Under the pieces are notes generated by a model that had not been told where the DNA came from, ran no database searches, and was given only the letters and a program-made list of their open reading frames with translations. Position numbers and translations under genes: made by a program. Below, one piece after another: positions 21,494 to 30,162 of a stretch of 64,000 nt of DNA. The stretch spans positions 62,001 through 126,000 of the forward strand of contig CAJXRP010000005.1 of NCBI GenBank assembly GCA_913060495.1, in the 5' to 3' direction. The stretch is from an uncultured Gammaproteobacteria bacterium (GTDB taxonomy: Bacteria > Pseudomonadota > Gammaproteobacteria > Pseudomonadales > Pseudohongiellaceae). Every line of letters begins with the position of its first letter. Position 1 is the first letter of the stretch.

Positions 21494-22351
21494 TCAATCC
21501 GAATCAATATCGCGAAGAGCCCTTTGGCTCTTCTGCAGCTTCTTCAAATGATCCTTCAACAAGGGTTTTCGATGCCGAGCAACTCCTGTGGCTAATACAT
21601 CGATCACTACCAGGTGTGCTATACGAGAAGATACGGGTGCGAAGGCTTGATGTTCCTCCTCCATATTCACATAGATGGGCAGACTGCACTGCTCACTCAA
21701 GGGTGTGTTCTCTGGCGCTAGACCAATAACCGTCGCTCCGGCTTCTCTGGCTAGATTGACACTTTCTAATAGGGCGCGGGTCTGACCCGATTGAGATATC
21801 GCGACAACAACATCTTCTGCACTTAGCGAAATAGCCGACATATGTTGAATGTGCGGATCGGTGTATGCTGCGGATGAAAGTTGCAGGCGAAAAAATTTAT
21901 GTTGTGCGTCGGCAGCGACGGAACCGGAGGCTCCAAAGCCATAGAATTCAACGCGTTTCGCATTGCTGATGGTATTAATCGCGGTTTCCAGTACATAAGG
22001 ATCTAGTTGGTCCCTGACCGTTAGCAGTGATCCTACAGTCGTATCAAATACCTTATTACGCAAGTCTTCGACCGTGTCTTTGTCATCTACCGCGAACTGG
22101 GTATAAACCCCTCCTAGACCTAACTGCTGTGCGAGTTGCAGTTTGAAGGAGAGGAAGCCGTCGAAGCCAATAGCACGGCAGAAGCGGATAACGGTGGGCT
22201 CGCTGACATCAGAATTGGCAGCGAGATCGACGATGCGCATCTTGATTACGTCATTGGCATGCTGCAGCACATAGCTGGCCACCTTAGCCTCAGATTTACG
22301 CATTGCAGAACCGCTGTCGGCGATACGTCTTATAAGATTGGGAGAATCCAC
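21494..22351 (-). CDS. RpiR/MurR/HexR-family transcriptional regulator
   Basis: The 285-residue protein has an N-terminal helix-turn-helix of the RpiR type (about residues 15-75, with VIRFCRAIGFDGFLSFKLQLAQ) and a C-terminal SIS sugar-phosphate-binding domain (GFGASGSVAADAQHKF, AISQSGQTRAL). Such proteins sense phosphosugars and control sugar catabolism. It resembles HexR, the regulator of Entner-Doudoroff and related genes, but no such target gene is in the window. Its place next to glmS could also point to amino-sugar sensing. The start is GTG at 22351. Family call is firm; target is inference. Confidence 0.88.
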   Translation of the reverse strand: MDSPNLIRRIADSGSAMRKSEAKVASYVLQHANDVIKMRIVDLAANSDVSEPTVIRFCRAIGFDGFLSFKLQLAQQLGLGGVYTQFAVDDKDTVEDLRNKVFDTTVGSLLTVRDQLDPYVLETAINTISNAKRVEFYGFGASGSVAADAQHKFFRLQLSSAAYTDPHIQHMSAISLSAEDVVVAISQSGQTRALLESVNLAREAGATVIGLAPENTPLSEQCSLPIYVNMEEEHQAFAPVSSRIAHLVVIDVLATGVARHRKPLLKDHLKKLQKSQRALRDIDSD

Positions 22352-22521
22352 TTGCTGTCCGCCTGATTTTCTACGCTAACGATCAATCTAGAAACAGGCT
22401 GCCATGCTACTCAATTTACCAAGCTATCGCATCTGTTTGTATTGCGAAAACTCATGGTCAAATTGGGGATAAGCGAGTCTCAAATCTCCCTAGAGCGCCT
22501 AATCGCGGTAATATGTAGGAT

Positions 22522-23685
22522 ATGAAAGTGCTTGAATTAAAATTCGTAGATTCCATAGCCAGCATCGGTGAACAACACTGGAATGGGCTTGCTGGTACAG
22601 AGAATCCATTTACTCGCTATGAGTTTCTATGGGCTCTGGAAAAGACCGGCTGTACTACTGTAAAGACTGGCTGGGCCCCACATCACGCAGCAGTCTATAG
22701 TGGTTCGAAGGATGATAAGTCTAGGCAGCTTGTCGCTGTTATGCCGCTGTACCAAAAAACAAACTCTTACGGTGAATACGTATTTGACTGGTCCTGGGCG
22801 AGCGCGTACCAGAATTATGGTCTTAATTACTATCCAAAATTTGTTAGTGCAGCGCCATTCACCCCCAGCCATGGCACACGGCTATTCACCGATGAGTCAG
22901 AAGTTAGAAATGATATAGCGAAGTTAATCTTCGATGGTCTGAAGAAGAAAGCAGAATCTATAGAGGCATCTTCTTGGCATATTCTTTTTCCAACGGAAGA
23001 AGAGAATCAGCTGTTTGATGGTATTGGAATTCCCTCTAGAACGGGATGCCAGTTTCATTGGTTCAATAGAGGCTATGCGAGCTTCGAAGATTTCCTAGCG
23101 ACGCTCAATTCCCGAAAACGGAAAAATATCAGAAGAGAGCGACAGAAGGTTGCGGAGCGAGGCACGCGCTTCGAAACGATTGCGGGAGCGAGCATAACCG
23201 TTGAACAATGGGATACCTTTTACCAGTTCTATCAAAGCACCTACATGATGCGCGGCATGGAAGGTTATCTCAGCCAAGAATTCTTTGCCGAGTTAGCACG
23301 GAATATGCCGGAGCAGCTTTTCATGATAGTTGCTTTGGATGGCGACAAGATGATTGCAGCGGCTCTATTCTTTAGAAATAACGAAAAACTATTTGGTAGA
23401 TATTGGGGCAGCGCGCGAGACTATCAATTCTTACATTTCGAAACCTGCTACTACCAAGGTCAGGAATACTGTATTCAGCATAAGTTGCAGAGCTTTGATT
23501 CTGGTGCGCAGGGTGAGCATAAGATACAAAGAGGCTTCGAGCCAATTATAACCTATTCGAATCATTGGATTGCGAACGAAGGTTTTGCCCAGGCGATAAA
23601 TAACTTTCTCGATGAAGAGCGACCGCATATAGAACGATACCAGACAGAGGCATCGTCATTGCTCCCATTCAAGAAGGAGAGTTGA
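22522..23685 (+). CDS. FemAB-like predicted N-acyltransferase (COG3146/DUF482 type)
   Basis: This 387-residue protein matches the COG3146 family of predicted N-acyltransferases: an N-terminal NPFTRYEFLWALEKTGC segment, FDWSWASAYQNYGLNYYPKF, then RKRKNIRRERQ and the C-terminal GNAT-like half with RYWGSARDYQFLHFETCYYQG and the FDSGAQGEHKIQRGFEP motif. It appears cytoplasmic. The reaction of the family is not established; related FemAB proteins transfer amino acids to peptidoglycan precursors. It stands alone, with a GNAT gene 93 bases downstream on the same strand. Confidence 0.85.
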   Translation: MKVLELKFVDSIASIGEQHWNGLAGTENPFTRYEFLWALEKTGCTTVKTGWAPHHAAVYSGSKDDKSRQLVAVMPLYQKTNSYGEYVFDWSWASAYQNYGLNYYPKFVSAAPFTPSHGTRLFTDESEVRNDIAKLIFDGLKKKAESIEASSWHILFPTEEENQLFDGIGIPSRTGCQFHWFNRGYASFEDFLATLNSRKRKNIRRERQKVAERGTRFETIAGASITVEQWDTFYQFYQSTYMMRGMEGYLSQEFFAELARNMPEQLFMIVALDGDKMIAAALFFRNNEKLFGRYWGSARDYQFLHFETCYYQGQEYCIQHKLQSFDSGAQGEHKIQRGFEPIITYSNHWIANEGFAQAINNFLDEERPHIERYQTEASSLLPFKKES

Positions 23686-23778
23686 TCGAACTAAGTTTGC
23701 AGTGAGGCTGTGAAAAATTCTAAACTGTATTTTAGAACGACCGTCAAAAACGCAAGCATAAAGTAGAAGTGATACAAG

Positions 23779-24303
23779 ATGACAAATACATTCGACTTTA
23801 AACCCGTCTTAGAAGGCCCACGTGTAATTGTGCGCCCCATTCAAGAAGATGACTGGGAAGGACTATTTGCGGCGGCGGCGAATCCGAAAGTTTGGGAACT
23901 TCACCCAGTGACGGATCGTTATAAAGAGTCGGTATTTCGTGCTTTTTTCGACGATGCGCTTGCCAGTGGTAGTGCATTCACCTTTGTTGATACTGAGACC
24001 GGTAGAATAATAGGTTCTAGTCGTTACAACGGTCTTGACGAGGAGTTGGGCGAGATTGAAATAGGCTGGACGTTTTTAGACCATGATTATTGGGGTGGCA
24101 GTTACAACGCTGAGATCAAAAAGCTGATGTTGAATCATGCTTTTAAGTTCGTAGATACTGTAGTTTTTTGGGTGGGCGATACTAATATTGTTTCTATGCG
24201 CGCGATGGAGAAAATTGGCGGTGTGAAGCGAGATAAGGCGATAGGCAGAGTCCTAAATGGAATTAACTACCCACATATTATTTACGAAATTAGGAAGGAA
24301 TAA
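23779..24303 (+). CDS. GNAT-family N-acetyltransferase (RimJ/RimL-like)
   Basis: This is a 174-residue GNAT acetyltransferase of the RimJ/RimL type: an N-terminal LEGPRVIVRPIQEDDWEGLFAAA, central GEIEIGWTFLDHDYWGGSYNAE, and a C-terminal NIVSMRAMEKIGGV where acetyl-CoA and the last beta-strand pack. The substrate could be a protein N-terminus or a small amine; nothing local tells which. It is probably co-transcribed with the FemAB-like gene upstream and ends at a strong terminator. Confidence 0.85.
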   Translation: MTNTFDFKPVLEGPRVIVRPIQEDDWEGLFAAAANPKVWELHPVTDRYKESVFRAFFDDALASGSAFTFVDTETGRIIGSSRYNGLDEELGEIEIGWTFLDHDYWGGSYNAEIKKLMLNHAFKFVDTVVFWVGDTNIVSMRAMEKIGGVKRDKAIGRVLNGINYPHIIYEIRKE

Positions 24304-24325
24304 GAATTACAAATCTCAGAGAAAC

Positions 24326-24365
24326 AAAAAAGGCTTCTTACTCGATTAGGTAAGAAGCCTTTTTT
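24326..24365. terminator. Bidirectional intrinsic terminator
   Basis: A perfect 15-base stem (24326-24340 with 24351-24365) starts with six A and ends with six T around a 10-base loop. It can stop transcription from the GNAT gene on the plus strand and from the secreted-protein gene on the minus strand, which converge here. Confidence 0.92.
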
Positions 24366-24383
24366 GTTTTCGTTACAGCGAAC

Positions 24384-25430
24384 TTACTGTTGTCTAGCCG
24401 CCTCTTCTGCTTCTTGGCGACGAGCACCGGCTAAGATGCCAGGCATCGCATAGTTGCCTTCATGGCAAGCATACTCATAGAGAGGGCCTTCAGTTGCGTG
24501 ATAGCTCATCTCAGCGGTCCAAGGTTGACTGTACAGATGAGAATCGTCGACAGTAAATTGATAAACAATCTCAGTATTGGAATAGCGACTAAACCTCTCT
24601 GTAAATTTTCCTTCCGGTGAGATGGGAATAGAGCTTTGTGACATCTGTAATGGATTGATGTTAATCGTTTCCACAATCAGTGTATCGCCCTCGTACCAAC
24701 CACGTGAATCACCAAACCAAGGTGAGTGAACTACTGGTCGTGTGTTTGCCCTGGCTTCTTCGGCAGAATCGAAAAGAGGAATGATGCGAGCATCGTGTGC
24801 CATCTCTACGCTGATCACTATGTAGTCATCCGTCTGTACGAATTGATAGGTGCTGTTGTACAAGGTGCCCAACATGCCGGGACCTGCAGTATTACCGAAC
24901 CCGATGAGGCAGCGTTCTGCGATGGGTATGGCCTCGGGTCCAGAGGTATCGCCTACACCTGTAAGATAGCGTGCGCCGAAGTTGGTTCGATTTAAGTTAT
25001 AGGTTGGATTTTCTAGCCGAGGAATTTGACCATTCTCTGGATTGACGATCAGAGAACTTCTAAATTCGCCCTTCACTAATGCCAGAGTGGATCCAGGATC
25101 GGTCCAGAATAAGTTATAACCACGTAATCCAAAATCTTGACCGCCAACAGGTGGTGCGCCGGTCTCTGGGTCTATCGCTGGCCCAGATTCAACATTTTCG
25201 GCCGAGATTCCAGCGATGCTCATGTTGGCTACGACCTCTGCGGCATCTTCGTCTGGCACGATGAGTGTTTCAAGCCCGCGAGGACGTGTAAGGCCGGTTC
25301 TGGAGGCGTTGGTCCAAATCCCGCCTAGTTGAGGTATGTCCTGATCCTGAGCTACGCTCAGGGGCGTGAGCAAGGACAGGGTAATGCCCGCAATTACTGA
25401 GCTGAGTGCAAGTTTTGTAAATTTCGACAT
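24384..25430 (-). CDS. Secreted protein of unknown function (CHEGNYAM family)
   Basis: I do not know its function. The start ATG at 25430 has a clear GGAGAACGAC ribosome site and gives a classic signal peptide (Lys-rich start, hydrophobic core, SVA cleavage after about residue 27); an upstream start at 25460 would spoil it. The 348-residue protein has SRGWYEGDTLIVETIN and the C-terminal YEYACHEGNYAMPGILAGAR motif, which I recall from a family with many paralogues in marine gammaproteobacteria and acidobacteria, all uncharacterised. It is probably periplasmic. It is monocistronic and shares the terminator at 24326-24365. Confidence 0.8.
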   Translation of the reverse strand: MSKFTKLALSSVIAGITLSLLTPLSVAQDQDIPQLGGIWTNASRTGLTRPRGLETLIVPDEDAAEVVANMSIAGISAENVESGPAIDPETGAPPVGGQDFGLRGYNLFWTDPGSTLALVKGEFRSSLIVNPENGQIPRLENPTYNLNRTNFGARYLTGVGDTSGPEAIPIAERCLIGFGNTAGPGMLGTLYNSTYQFVQTDDYIVISVEMAHDARIIPLFDSAEEARANTRPVVHSPWFGDSRGWYEGDTLIVETININPLQMSQSSIPISPEGKFTERFSRYSNTEIVYQFTVDDSHLYSQPWTAEMSYHATEGPLYEYACHEGNYAMPGILAGARRQEAEEAARQQ

Positions 25431-25755
25431 GTCGTTCTCCAAATTTCTTCGCCAATACACTTGGCAACGTTCGAATTCATCTTAGTGGCTCCATGATAAT
25501 GGAATTAGCGGCAAATTACGGCATAAACAGGCTGTTTTGTCTTAGCTCAATAGATCGACATCAAGATAGCAGCAGTTTCAGTGATACAGGGAGGTTGATT
25601 CCTACTAGATTGCGCTACTAACACTGTAAAAATTAAAATTGCGTACCTTTGGTGTTGGCACAGCGATGGGCGTGCTGACTAAGTGATTCTCTGAAGCTGC
25701 AAAGTAAACGTAGGGACCGATCATTTCAATATTCTGCATCACGGGACTTTTGGCT
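25431..25755. other. 325-base spacer with no convincing gene
   Basis: The right end of this stretch contains a weak minus-strand reading frame (25605-25805) that overlaps the 3' end of the DUF938 gene and lacks a ribosome site. The left part must hold the promoter of the secreted-protein gene. I see no RNA gene, repeat or terminator here. Confidence 0.4.
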
Positions 25756-26355
25756 TTACTTAGCCTTCTTCCACACGAGAAGCTGGTTGTTGGCTGGCAT
25801 GGCATTGTCTTCGATAAAGGTTAAGTTGGCTTGAGCCGCCAACTCCTTTATCCATTCGAAGTCTCGAATACCGCTCATGGAGTCTCTATCTTTTAGCCGG
25901 TAGTCAAAATCTTTATTACTAGCAGTTGTAAACTCACCGGCATATTTAAAAGGTCCGTACACGGCCAACGTACCATCGGTTTGTAGTAGTTCACCGGCTC
26001 CCTTAAAAAAGTTTTCAACGGAGCCGGCAGACATTATATGCAGACTGTTAGCACTGAATATTGCGGTAGGCTTATAGCTACACCAGGGGGAGTGATTCAC
26101 ATCGATGGATATGGCCTTAGGAAGATTTGCTAGTTCAGCCACAGCGATCCGCAAGTTAAGACTATCTACATTGCTGGGAATATCAGAAGATTGCCAATGA
26201 AGGTTTGATAGCTTTGTGGCGAAATGAACGGCATGTTGACCAGTACCTCCCGCCAACTCAAGCACTTGGTCGCCATCTTTTAAATGCCGTTTAAGTATTT
26301 CTAGGATGACCTGCTTGTTGTTCTCGCTAGCCTGACTAAAGGGGAGTTCTTGCAT
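25756..26355 (-). CDS. DUF938 family SAM-dependent methyltransferase-like protein
   Basis: The 199-residue protein has a class I methyltransferase core: SAM motif VLELAGGTGQHAVHFA (about residues 35-50), HWQSSDI, and the DUF938-type segments FSANSLHIMSAGSVENFF and YGPFKYAGEFTTASNKDFD. The substrate of this family is unknown. It starts 5 bases after yaaA stops, so the two genes are almost certainly one unit. Confidence 0.88.
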   Translation of the reverse strand: MQELPFSQASENNKQVILEILKRHLKDGDQVLELAGGTGQHAVHFATKLSNLHWQSSDIPSNVDSLNLRIAVAELANLPKAISIDVNHSPWCSYKPTAIFSANSLHIMSAGSVENFFKGAGELLQTDGTLAVYGPFKYAGEFTTASNKDFDYRLKDRDSMSGIRDFEWIKELAAQANLTFIEDNAMPANNQLLVWKKAK

Positions 26356-26360
26356 ACTAT

Positions 26361-27134
26361 TTATTGCGGATCCCGCAGAAAGACTGGCTGTGTTGGCGTG
26401 GAGTCTTCTTCACTATACCAGTAGCCCTCTATGTCAAATTTCTTGAGTTCTTGAGGATTCTTGATTCTGTTTTGAATAATATAGGCTGCCATGTAGCCGC
26501 GCGCTTTCTTTGCGAAGAAGCTCACGATTTTATATTTGCCACTGGAGAAGTCTTTGAATACAGGTGAGATTATTTCAGCATTCAATGACTTTGGTTTGAT
26601 TGCGCTGAAATACTCTTTTGAAGCGAGATTAACCAGCACGGGCTTTTTGTCTTTCTCGAATAATTCGTTAAGGTTTTCGGTAAGCTTACCATCCCAGAAC
26701 TCGTAGAGGTTCTTGCCTTTCTTGTTCGCGAATTTGGACCCCATCTCTAGTCTATAGGGCTGCATCAAATCTAAAGGTCGAAGTAGACCATATAGTCCTG
26801 ACAAAATACGCAGATGGTTCTGTGCGAAATTCAAATCTGCAGCTGAGAACTTTTCTGCCTCCAGACCGATGTAGACGTCACCCTTGAATGCAAATATTGC
26901 CTGCTTGGAATTCTCGAGATCGAAGGGGGTATGCCAGTTTGCATAACGCATGTGGTTAAGTTCACCCAAGCTACTGCTGATATGCATAAGCTCCGAGAAA
27001 TCTTCCGGACTTAGTTTTTGCAATTGACCTACAAGCTGTGTGGACTCTTCGAGATATTGGGGCTCAGTGAACTTTCGCGTGCGGGCTTTGCTGTCAAAAT
27101 CGAGAGACTTAGCGGGGGATACTACAATTAGCAT
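26361..27134 (-). CDS. yaaA: Peroxide stress protein YaaA
   Basis: YaaA (DUF328) limits free iron and DNA damage during hydrogen peroxide stress in E. coli and is a DNA-binding fold protein. The start MLIVVSPAKSLDF is the family signature; KGDVYIGLEAEKFSAADLNFAQNHLRILSGLYGLLRPLDLMQPYRLEMG is the conserved core (read in parts), and SFFAKKARGYMAAYII is near the C-terminus. It is 257 aa, the usual length. It lies between the DUF4265-like gene (38 bases upstream) and DUF938. Confidence 0.95.
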   Translation of the reverse strand: MLIVVSPAKSLDFDSKARTRKFTEPQYLEESTQLVGQLQKLSPEDFSELMHISSSLGELNHMRYANWHTPFDLENSKQAIFAFKGDVYIGLEAEKFSAADLNFAQNHLRILSGLYGLLRPLDLMQPYRLEMGSKFANKKGKNLYEFWDGKLTENLNELFEKDKKPVLVNLASKEYFSAIKPKSLNAEIISPVFKDFSSGKYKIVSFFAKKARGYMAAYIIQNRIKNPQELKKFDIEGYWYSEEDSTPTQPVFLRDPQ

Positions 27135-27172
27135 GGGTTGATTACTCGTCTATTTGTACTTTTGGATTGGGG

Positions 27173-27688
27173 CTATTCCTGATCTTCGAATTCTAACCAC
27201 CACTGAAGTGGGGTTGTACCGTCTTCGGGATCGTAAACATTGCCATAATACCAAACTGTATCAGGATAATCTTTGCAGGCAGAGCTTAGTACTTCCTCGA
27301 TGGCTTCGAAACCTATAGAAAAATGTATGCTGTAAACCAATGCTCGATCGGTTTGTTTGTCTAAGCTACCGCCTAGTTTTTCAAATTTTGCTGTAAGATT
27401 TTCTGCTAGTACATCTAATTGATGCACGCGAAAGACTCGAATGGAAAGATTGCCGCTGCGCCGGAGTAATTCATACTCGGCCGAAGAAGGACTAATGACC
27501 TTGAGCTTATCTCCAGCCGCCAGATTGCGAGTCAGCAGGGGGGAGCGCACGAGTCGTACCTCGTCTTCGGTATCCTCGACCATTTCGACCTCGAGACTCT
27601 CAAATACCGGGTCGCCATCGGGATTGAGGCCGGCTAGGAATGGGAGTTCGAATCTATTGCTTGCTAGGGGATCAGTAGGAGAGCTCAA
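27173..27688 (-). CDS. DUF4265-like protein of unknown function
   Basis: The protein resembles the DUF4265 family, with FELPFLAGLNPDGDPVFESLEVEMV at the start, an RRSGNLSIRVF strand in the middle and an acidic C-terminus. No catalytic motif is seen. I chose TTG 27688 (171 aa): it follows AAGGA at good spacing and gives a product that begins directly with the domain. A GTG at 27808 is in frame but would overlap the start of the divergent gene at 27780 by 29 bases. It heads a minus-strand unit with yaaA and DUF938. Confidence 0.6.
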   Translation of the reverse strand: MSSPTDPLASNRFELPFLAGLNPDGDPVFESLEVEMVEDTEDEVRLVRSPLLTRNLAAGDKLKVISPSSAEYELLRRSGNLSIRVFRVHQLDVLAENLTAKFEKLGGSLDKQTDRALVYSIHFSIGFEAIEEVLSSACKDYPDTVWYYGNVYDPEDGTTPLQWWLEFEDQE

Positions 27689-27779
27689 TGCTTGTTCCTT
27701 GGCTAGTCCAGTGGATGAATAAACGTTTAATCGGTAAGCTTGCTGGCTTGAAGGCTCACCTAGGCAGCTACCGACGACA

Positions 27780-28136
27780 ATGATAGAGCGACTACAGCGA
27801 ATTGCCACTATTTTAGCTCGGTTTCGGCTGTTGATATTTGTCTGCGCGGGATTTTCTCTAGTAGTGCTTGTTCTCAGTGTGGTGGATAACCCGCTACTGA
27901 ATACTGACGCACTCTTGATGCCGGCTATTCTTGGTTTTTGCTGGGCGCTAATGCTCTATAGTACGGGTGAATTGTTTCAGGCCATTCCGGATAAGTCTGG
28001 CCCCGGGACGGCTTTTCTCAAGCGAATGGCGGTTAGCGTGAGGAGAGGGATGCTATGGATATTGGGTATTTTGACGATAGTCAGTTCTGTGGCTTTACTT
28101 GTTCTTAGCTATCAGCTGATGAGAGTGTGGCTATGA
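27780..28136 (+). CDS. Small inner-membrane protein of unknown function
   Basis: I do not recognise this 118-residue protein. It has three predicted membrane helices (about residues 16-36, 46-62 and 93-114), a basic N-terminus (MIERLQRIATILARFR) and a basic loop (FLKRMAVSVRRGM) before the third helix, which suggests an N-in topology. The ribosome site is weak. It is divergent from the DUF4265-like gene and about 120 bases ahead of the TRAP permease genes on the same strand; a link to them is only positional. Confidence 0.6.
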   Translation: MIERLQRIATILARFRLLIFVCAGFSLVVLVLSVVDNPLLNTDALLMPAILGFCWALMLYSTGELFQAIPDKSGPGTAFLKRMAVSVRRGMLWILGILTIVSSVALLVLSYQLMRVWL

Positions 28137-28254
28137 ATCGGCTACTCACATTCCCATAGAGCCTTATTAAGTATGTAATAATGCATGATCCAATTTGGGC
28201 TGCAATCTAAGTTATACAAAGAAGAATAATGGCGTACTAGCGCAAATAGATTCC

Positions 28255-28758
28255 ATGGAAAAGCTTTCTCTTCTCATCGACGAATTGTCGAATCGTCTAG
28301 GCCGGACTTTCTCTTGGCTAACCTTAGTTATGGTGGTTGCTATGGCAGCTATCGTCGTGCTTCGCTATGTATTTCAAATTGGTTCGATTGCGCTGCAGGA
28401 ATCGATCATCTATATCAACGCGCTTATCTTTACCTTCGGTGTTGCCTATACGCTCAAAGAGCAAGGGCATGTTCGGGTCGACATTTTTTATAGCCGACTG
28501 AATGAAAAGAAGCGTGCCTGGGTAGATCTATTCGGCACATTACTTTTTCTCGTCCCTTCGAGCTGTTTTATTGTCTGGATTTGTTGGGATTATGTAGCTG
28601 TCTCCTGGCGGATACGGGAAGGATCTGCGGAATCTAGTGGATTACCCTTCGTTTATTTATTAAAGGCAGCAATTCTTGTCTTACCTGCGATGCTGCTGCT
28701 GCAGGGAATTTCAGAGATAGTGAAAGCAATCTCTGTGATAAAACGGCGCGACTTCTAG
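28255..28758 (+). CDS. TRAP transporter small permease subunit (DctQ)
   Basis: DctQ is the four-helix membrane subunit of tripartite ATP-independent periplasmic transporters. Four hydrophobic helices are visible; RYVFQIGSIALQESIIYINALIFTFGVAYTLKEQGHVRVDIFY contains the family's typical Arg/Glu/His pattern (read in parts). I chose ATG 28255 (167 aa) because it gives a normal N-terminus; a TTG at 28195 would add 20 polar residues. The stop overlaps the dctM start by one base, so the two are translationally coupled. Confidence 0.92.
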   Translation: MEKLSLLIDELSNRLGRTFSWLTLVMVVAMAAIVVLRYVFQIGSIALQESIIYINALIFTFGVAYTLKEQGHVRVDIFYSRLNEKKRAWVDLFGTLLFLVPSSCFIVWICWDYVAVSWRIREGSAESSGLPFVYLLKAAILVLPAMLLLQGISEIVKAISVIKRRDF

Positions 28759-30131
28759 TGGTTGAATTAATCCCCATTCTATTTTTCTTAAGTGTGTGCA
28801 TTGTGCTTATGGCTGGGTACCCTGTGGCCCTATCACTGACCGGTGTGTCACTCGCGTTTGCTGCAGTGGGAACGATGAGCGGGTTTTTCGATACTGCCTA
28901 TATTGCACTTATACCGAATCGTATTTACGGGCTATTGGTAAATCAAAACTTGTTTGCTGTGCCACTGTTTGTATTTATGGGAACGATGCTGGAGCGTAGC
29001 CGCATCGCGGAAGATTTGCTCAAGAACATGGCTATCGTTTTTGGGAAGTTTCCCGGCGGCCTTGGAATTTCAGTCATCATTGTTGGAATGTTGCTGGCGG
29101 CAAGTACGGGTATTGTAGGCGCCACTGTTGTCACTATGGGCATACTCTCGTTACCGACGATGATGAAAGCAGGCTATAAGCCCTCTTTGGCCTGCGGCAC
29201 ACTTTGTGCGACGGGTACGCTTGGACAGATTATTCCACCCTCTATCTGCTTAGTGTTACTTGGGGAAGTTATCTCTAACGCATATCAACAGTCTCAACTC
29301 AATGCAGGGGTATTCGCACCGGACTTTGTTTCCATCGGTGATCTGTTCGCGGGAGCTATTATTCCTGGTCTGCTGCTCGTTGTTGCTTACGCGAGCTATA
29401 TGTTCATTATCGCTCTGCTTAAGCCGTCTCATGCTCCAGCGATGACGAGTGATGATTTAGATGAGGGAGCGAACGTGTTTGCCGCGTTGTTCAAGGGCCT
29501 ACTTCCACCCGTTTTACTTATGGTGGCTGTGTTGGGCTCTATACTTCTGGGTATTGCGACGCCAACCGAGGCAGCAAGCGTTGGCGCAGTGGGTGCGATG
29601 ATTCTGGCTCTGATCAAGCGAGCGCTAAATATATCGGTACTGCAGTCGGTGAGTATAGAGACAATGCGCGTCACCTCGATGGTATATTTAATCTTAGTCG
29701 GTGCAACAATCTTCTCGTCGGTATTTAGAGGCTTCGGTGGCGACATACTGATTGAAGAACTATTGATGAATCTACCAGGTGGTGTCGTTTCTGCGACGCT
29801 GGTTGTTATGTTACTGATCTTCTTTTTGGGTTTCATTCTCGATTTTATCGAGATCACGTTCATGGTCGTACCGCTAGTGGGTCCGATACTTCTTGCTATG
29901 GGCGTCGATCCAATTTGGTTAGGAGTTATGATAGCGGTGAATCTACAGACGTCTTTTCTAACGCCGCCATTTGGCTTCTCTCTTTTCTACCTAAGAAGCG
30001 TCGCTCCGGCTGAAATCAAAACTAGCGAAATCTATAGAGGCGTTGCCCCTTTTGTGCTTATACAGCTTGCACTGTTATTGTTACTTGCCTTGCAACCCGC
30101 ATTGGCCACTTGGTTGCCTTCAGTTCTTTGA
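28758..30131 (+). CDS. TRAP transporter large permease subunit (DctM)
   Basis: DctM is the ion-coupled transport channel of a TRAP system. It is 457 aa with about 12 membrane helices. Typical motifs are NLFAVPLFVFMGTMLERS, GILSLPTMMKAGYKPSLACGT, GTLGQIIPPSICLVLLGEV and NLQTSFLTPPFGFSLFYLR. It starts at GTG 28758, overlapping dctQ by one base. The matching binding protein gene is not next in line but lies beyond a thioesterase gene on the opposite strand. Confidence 0.95.
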   Translation: MVELIPILFFLSVCIVLMAGYPVALSLTGVSLAFAAVGTMSGFFDTAYIALIPNRIYGLLVNQNLFAVPLFVFMGTMLERSRIAEDLLKNMAIVFGKFPGGLGISVIIVGMLLAASTGIVGATVVTMGILSLPTMMKAGYKPSLACGTLCATGTLGQIIPPSICLVLLGEVISNAYQQSQLNAGVFAPDFVSIGDLFAGAIIPGLLLVVAYASYMFIIALLKPSHAPAMTSDDLDEGANVFAALFKGLLPPVLLMVAVLGSILLGIATPTEAASVGAVGAMILALIKRALNISVLQSVSIETMRVTSMVYLILVGATIFSSVFRGFGGDILIEELLMNLPGGVVSATLVVMLLIFFLGFILDFIEITFMVVPLVGPILLAMGVDPIWLGVMIAVNLQTSFLTPPFGFSLFYLRSVAPAEIKTSEIYRGVAPFVLIQLALLLLLALQPALATWLPSVL

Positions 30132-30162
30132 TCGCCTTTTTACATTATTTAGGGAAAGTATT

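Noticed and set aside
25605..25805. 66-codon minus-strand frame overlapping the DUF938 end
   Set aside because: No ribosome site, overlap with a supported gene and no recognisable domain; could at most be a gene remnant.
29429..29863. 144-codon minus-strand frame inside dctM
   Set aside because: Shadow of a membrane-protein gene; Ile/Thr/Pro-rich without motifs.
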